Shown: in pieces, positions 12,725-14,370 of the stretch | Layout: each line of letters opens with the position of its first letter | Position numbering within the stretch: position 1 is the stretch's first letter | Assembly: GCA_024648655.1 (NCBI GenBank) | Contig: JAGGDZ010000226.1 | Location: 1-14,370 of the forward strand | Length of the DNA stretch: 14,370 nucleotides | Source: Chloroflexota bacterium | Lineage (GTDB): Bacteria > Chloroflexota > Dehalococcoidia > Lucifugimonadales > JADFKI01 | Direction of reading: 5' to 3' | Translations under genes and position numbers: made by a program | Notes under the pieces: model-generated | Told to the model about the DNA's origin: nothing | Database searches by the model: none | What the model saw: the letters and a program-made list of their open reading frames with translations, nothing else

Positions 12725-14113
12725 TCACTCCTCCCCCCGTGTCGGATTTCCTGCCAGTATCAAAGACATCGCGCCCGTGAAGAACAGCGCCGCCACAAGC
12801 AGGAACGCAAAGCGATAGCTGCCCGTCGTATCGAAGGACCAGCCCGCCAGAAGGGGTCCCAGGAACGACGACACGCCCATCGTTATGCTCATCACGCCCA
12901 TGATGCTGCCGTAGAACTTGACGCCGAATGCGTCCTGCACGATGAGCGGCGTGAGCGCGCCGAATGCGCCCAGAAAGAACCCGAAACAGCCGACAACTAC
13001 CCACACGAGTGGCAGCTCTGCCCCCGGGGTGAGCATCGGCAACGGAATAGACACTCCGGCGAGGTACGTGAGCAGGATAAGAAATCCCGACTGCCCCAGC
13101 AGGTCAACCATCAGAGCGTAGCGCGCGGTTATGCGGTCGGCGAGCAGCCCCATCACGAACTTGCCGGTCATTCCACATCCCGCCAGCAGGCTCAGCGCAA
13201 TTGCCGCCGATCCGGGCGAAACGCCTTCTTCAGTCAGGTGAGCGGCGACCTGCGTAAGCACGGCAGTGTATGTGAATGTGCCGAGCATCATCGCAGTCGT
13301 AATGGCGTAGAACGCCTTGGTGCGGAGCGATTCTTTCAGCGACCAGCCGGTCAGCGCCATTGGCGTGGTGTCAGACGGCTCTTCTTCCTCACCACGTCTG
13401 CGATGCACTTGCTCCCTCGTCGGGAACTCACGCACCACTACCAGAGCGTAGATAGTCATCAGGACGCCAATTACGCCGAACAGCAGATAGGCGCCCTGCC
13501 ACGGGGACAGATTGATGAACGCCCAGTGCCAAGACATCCCCAGAGCAAGCGTCGTAAGCGGCGGAAAAGTGATGCCGCCGAAGTTGTTTCCCATAAGCGT
13601 AATGCCCATCACTCGCCCACGCGAGCGCTGGAACCAGATGCCCACAAGCCTGCCCGCCGGCAGTATCGAGGCTCCGGAGAAGCCCATATACTGTATGAAG
13701 CTGAGCGCATACCAGTGCCAAAGCTCGGTCATTAGTGGGCGCAGTAGGTAGCTGACGACTATGAGCGCCATGGACACGGCAAGTATGTTCTTCGCGCCGT
13801 GCCTGTCCATGATGTAGCCGAGGAGCGGAGCAATGACGCTGCCGACAGCCGTGAACGACAGCGAGAAGTTTATCTGCGTCCGTGTCCAGCCGAACTCCTG
13901 CTCCAGGGGCTCTATCAGCAGCCCGAAGGCGTACTGACCGGAGCCGACCGTGAGCATTGCGGCGAGGAACGGCGCGGAAATGACCCACCAACCCGCGTAT
14001 ATGGGGATGGGCCTAGGGCGTATTACTGTCCATATGAGCAGCAGTCTGGGGCGCAACGCATTGAGCATAGGAAAAGAGTATATCAGTGTTTCAATGCGCC
14101 AGTAAGTCAACAT
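12725..14113 (-). CDS. major facilitator superfamily (MFS) transporter
   Basis: 462 residues from ATG at 14113; an internal ATG at 14068 (residue 16) is possible because membrane helix 1 begins only near residue 39 and no strong SD marks either start. About twelve hydrophobic helices are visible in two halves, separated by a charged central loop (about 229-262, including R-R-R-G-E-E-E-E). MFS motif A appears after helix 2 as G-Y-I-M-D103-R-H-G-A-K-N, with a degenerate copy G-L-L-A-D-R-I-T-A-R in the second half. The general pattern (W-x-R-T-Q-I-N-F-S, then F-Q-R-S-R-G-R-V-M-G-I) resembles the monocarboxylate/oxalate-formate antiporter branch, so an organic anion is a reasonable guess. The gene reads toward the SWIM gene but that gene has its own promoter. 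Confidence 0.88.
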   Translation of the reverse strand: MLTYWRIETLIYSFPMLNALRPRLLLIWTVIRPRPIPIYAGWWVISAPFLAAMLTVGSGQYAFGLLIEPLEQEFGWTRTQINFSLSFTAVGSVIAPLLGYIMDRHGAKNILAVSMALIVVSYLLRPLMTELWHWYALSFIQYMGFSGASILPAGRLVGIWFQRSRGRVMGITLMGNNFGGITFPPLTTLALGMSWHWAFINLSPWQGAYLLFGVIGVLMTIYALVVVREFPTREQVHRRRGEEEEPSDTTPMALTGWSLKESLRTKAFYAITTAMMLGTFTYTAVLTQVAAHLTEEGVSPGSAAIALSLLAGCGMTGKFVMGLLADRITARYALMVDLLGQSGFLILLTYLAGVSIPLPMLTPGAELPLVWVVVGCFGFFLGAFGALTPLIVQDAFGVKFYGSIMGVMSITMGVSSFLGPLLAGWSFDTTGSYRFAFLLVAALFFTGAMSLILAGNPTRGEE

Positions 14114-14197
14114 GCCAACCCTGAAGCCATCTCCTCTTCAATAAGAAAAGGTAAGGCTGGACTTTATGACTGCCATTAGGTTTCCGAGCGGTTTGGA

Positions 14198-14226
14198 TTG
14201 CCGTTCGGATGCTCAGGTGATATAAC
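14198..14226 (+). promoter_or_regulatory. sigma70-like promoter of the formyltransferase gene
   Basis: TTGCCG (14198-14203) and TATAAC (14221-14226) are separated by exactly 17 bp, ending 50 nt before ATG 14277. It lies in the 163-nt divergent spacer with the MFS gene. The region after it has three close copies of actga, of unclear meaning. Confidence 0.5.
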
Positions 14227-14276
14227 TGACACACTGACCGACTGAACGACAAACGAACTTATCGGAGGTAACCCAT

Positions 14277-14370
14277 ATGACTGAAGTGGACGAAAAATTT
14301 CGCATCGCGCTAATCGGACAGGCGGCATTCGGAGAAAACGTGCTGAACGCGCTCGTCGAGCGCGGCGAGA
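14277..14370 (+). CDS. formyltransferase-like protein (Fmt / 10-formyl-THF dehydrogenase N-domain type), 3' truncated by window edge
   Basis: ATG at 14277 follows SD GGAGGTAA (14263-14270) at a 6-nt spacing. The 31 visible residues contain F-R-I-A-L-I-G-Q-A-A-F-G-E-N-V-L, which matches the first strand and turn of folate-dependent formyltransferases. I-G-Q-x-x-F-G is closer to 10-formyltetrahydrofolate dehydrogenase amino domains than to methionyl-tRNA formyltransferase, where F-x-G-T/S-P is usual. The role would be transfer or hydrolysis of the formyl group of 10-formyl-THF. Only the first strand is seen, so the assignment is provisional. Confidence 0.6.
   Translation, partial: MTEVDEKFRIALIGQAAFGENVLNALVERGE

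Noticed and set aside
1..14370. tRNA, rRNA or insertion sequence
   Set aside because: No cloverleaf-like segment with a T-arm consensus, no rRNA blocks and no transposase reading frame were seen by eye on either strand.

Overview
The window is a GC-rich bacterial chromosomal segment with a high share of single-gene transcription units and frequent strand switches. An F420-type LLM flavin oxidoreductase, a PAC2-family protein, an SDR, a noncanonical crotonase and a CAP-domain protein with a long Thr/Pro-rich stalk occur together. This suggests an uncultivated Chloroflexota (Dehalococcoidia/SAR202-like) lineage, but that is inference from gene content: there is no rRNA or marker gene here. TGA is a normal stop in several genes, so the code is standard.

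Layout. Positions 1-111 are the 3' end of an alpha/beta hydrolase. Positions 231-1535 (+) encode a single-pass membrane protein with a Thr/Pro stalk and an outer CAP domain that is cut off before its last conserved block. It runs into the 3' end of a convergent redoxin gene (1494-1976, -). That redoxin is the main discovery. A complete 160-residue reading frame appears only if an in-frame TGA at 1847-1845 is read through. The TGA sits exactly at the first Cys of a W-C-P-Y-C redox motif, and a stem-loop with bacterial SECIS geometry follows it, so it is probably a selenoprotein. A PAC2-family gene (2030-2977, -) lies just upstream of it and may share its transcript.

From 3208 to 5828 the + strand carries an SDR oxidoreductase, a small two-helix membrane protein that looks frameshifted, a pentapeptide-repeat protein and a crotonase-fold protein lacking both classical catalytic glutamates. 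A convergent LLM monooxygenase-like gene follows (5881-6879, -); its leader carries three perfect copies of a 13-bp repeat. Then come an OLD-type ATPase with a degenerate TOPRIM domain (7171-9231, +), folC (9415-10803, +) and a fabF-type ketosynthase (11012-12259, +). A bidirectional terminator separates fabF from a small SWIM zinc-finger protein (12335-12577, -). An MFS transporter (12725-14113, -) and the start of a formyltransferase gene (14277 to the window end, +) diverge at the right edge.

There is no rRNA, tRNA, CRISPR array, prophage or recognisable insertion sequence. The genes do not form one pathway. Small perfect tandem duplications (10-14 bp, and 21 bp inside one gene) recur in the leaders of several genes, and one larger dispersed-type palindrome lies between folC and fabF.
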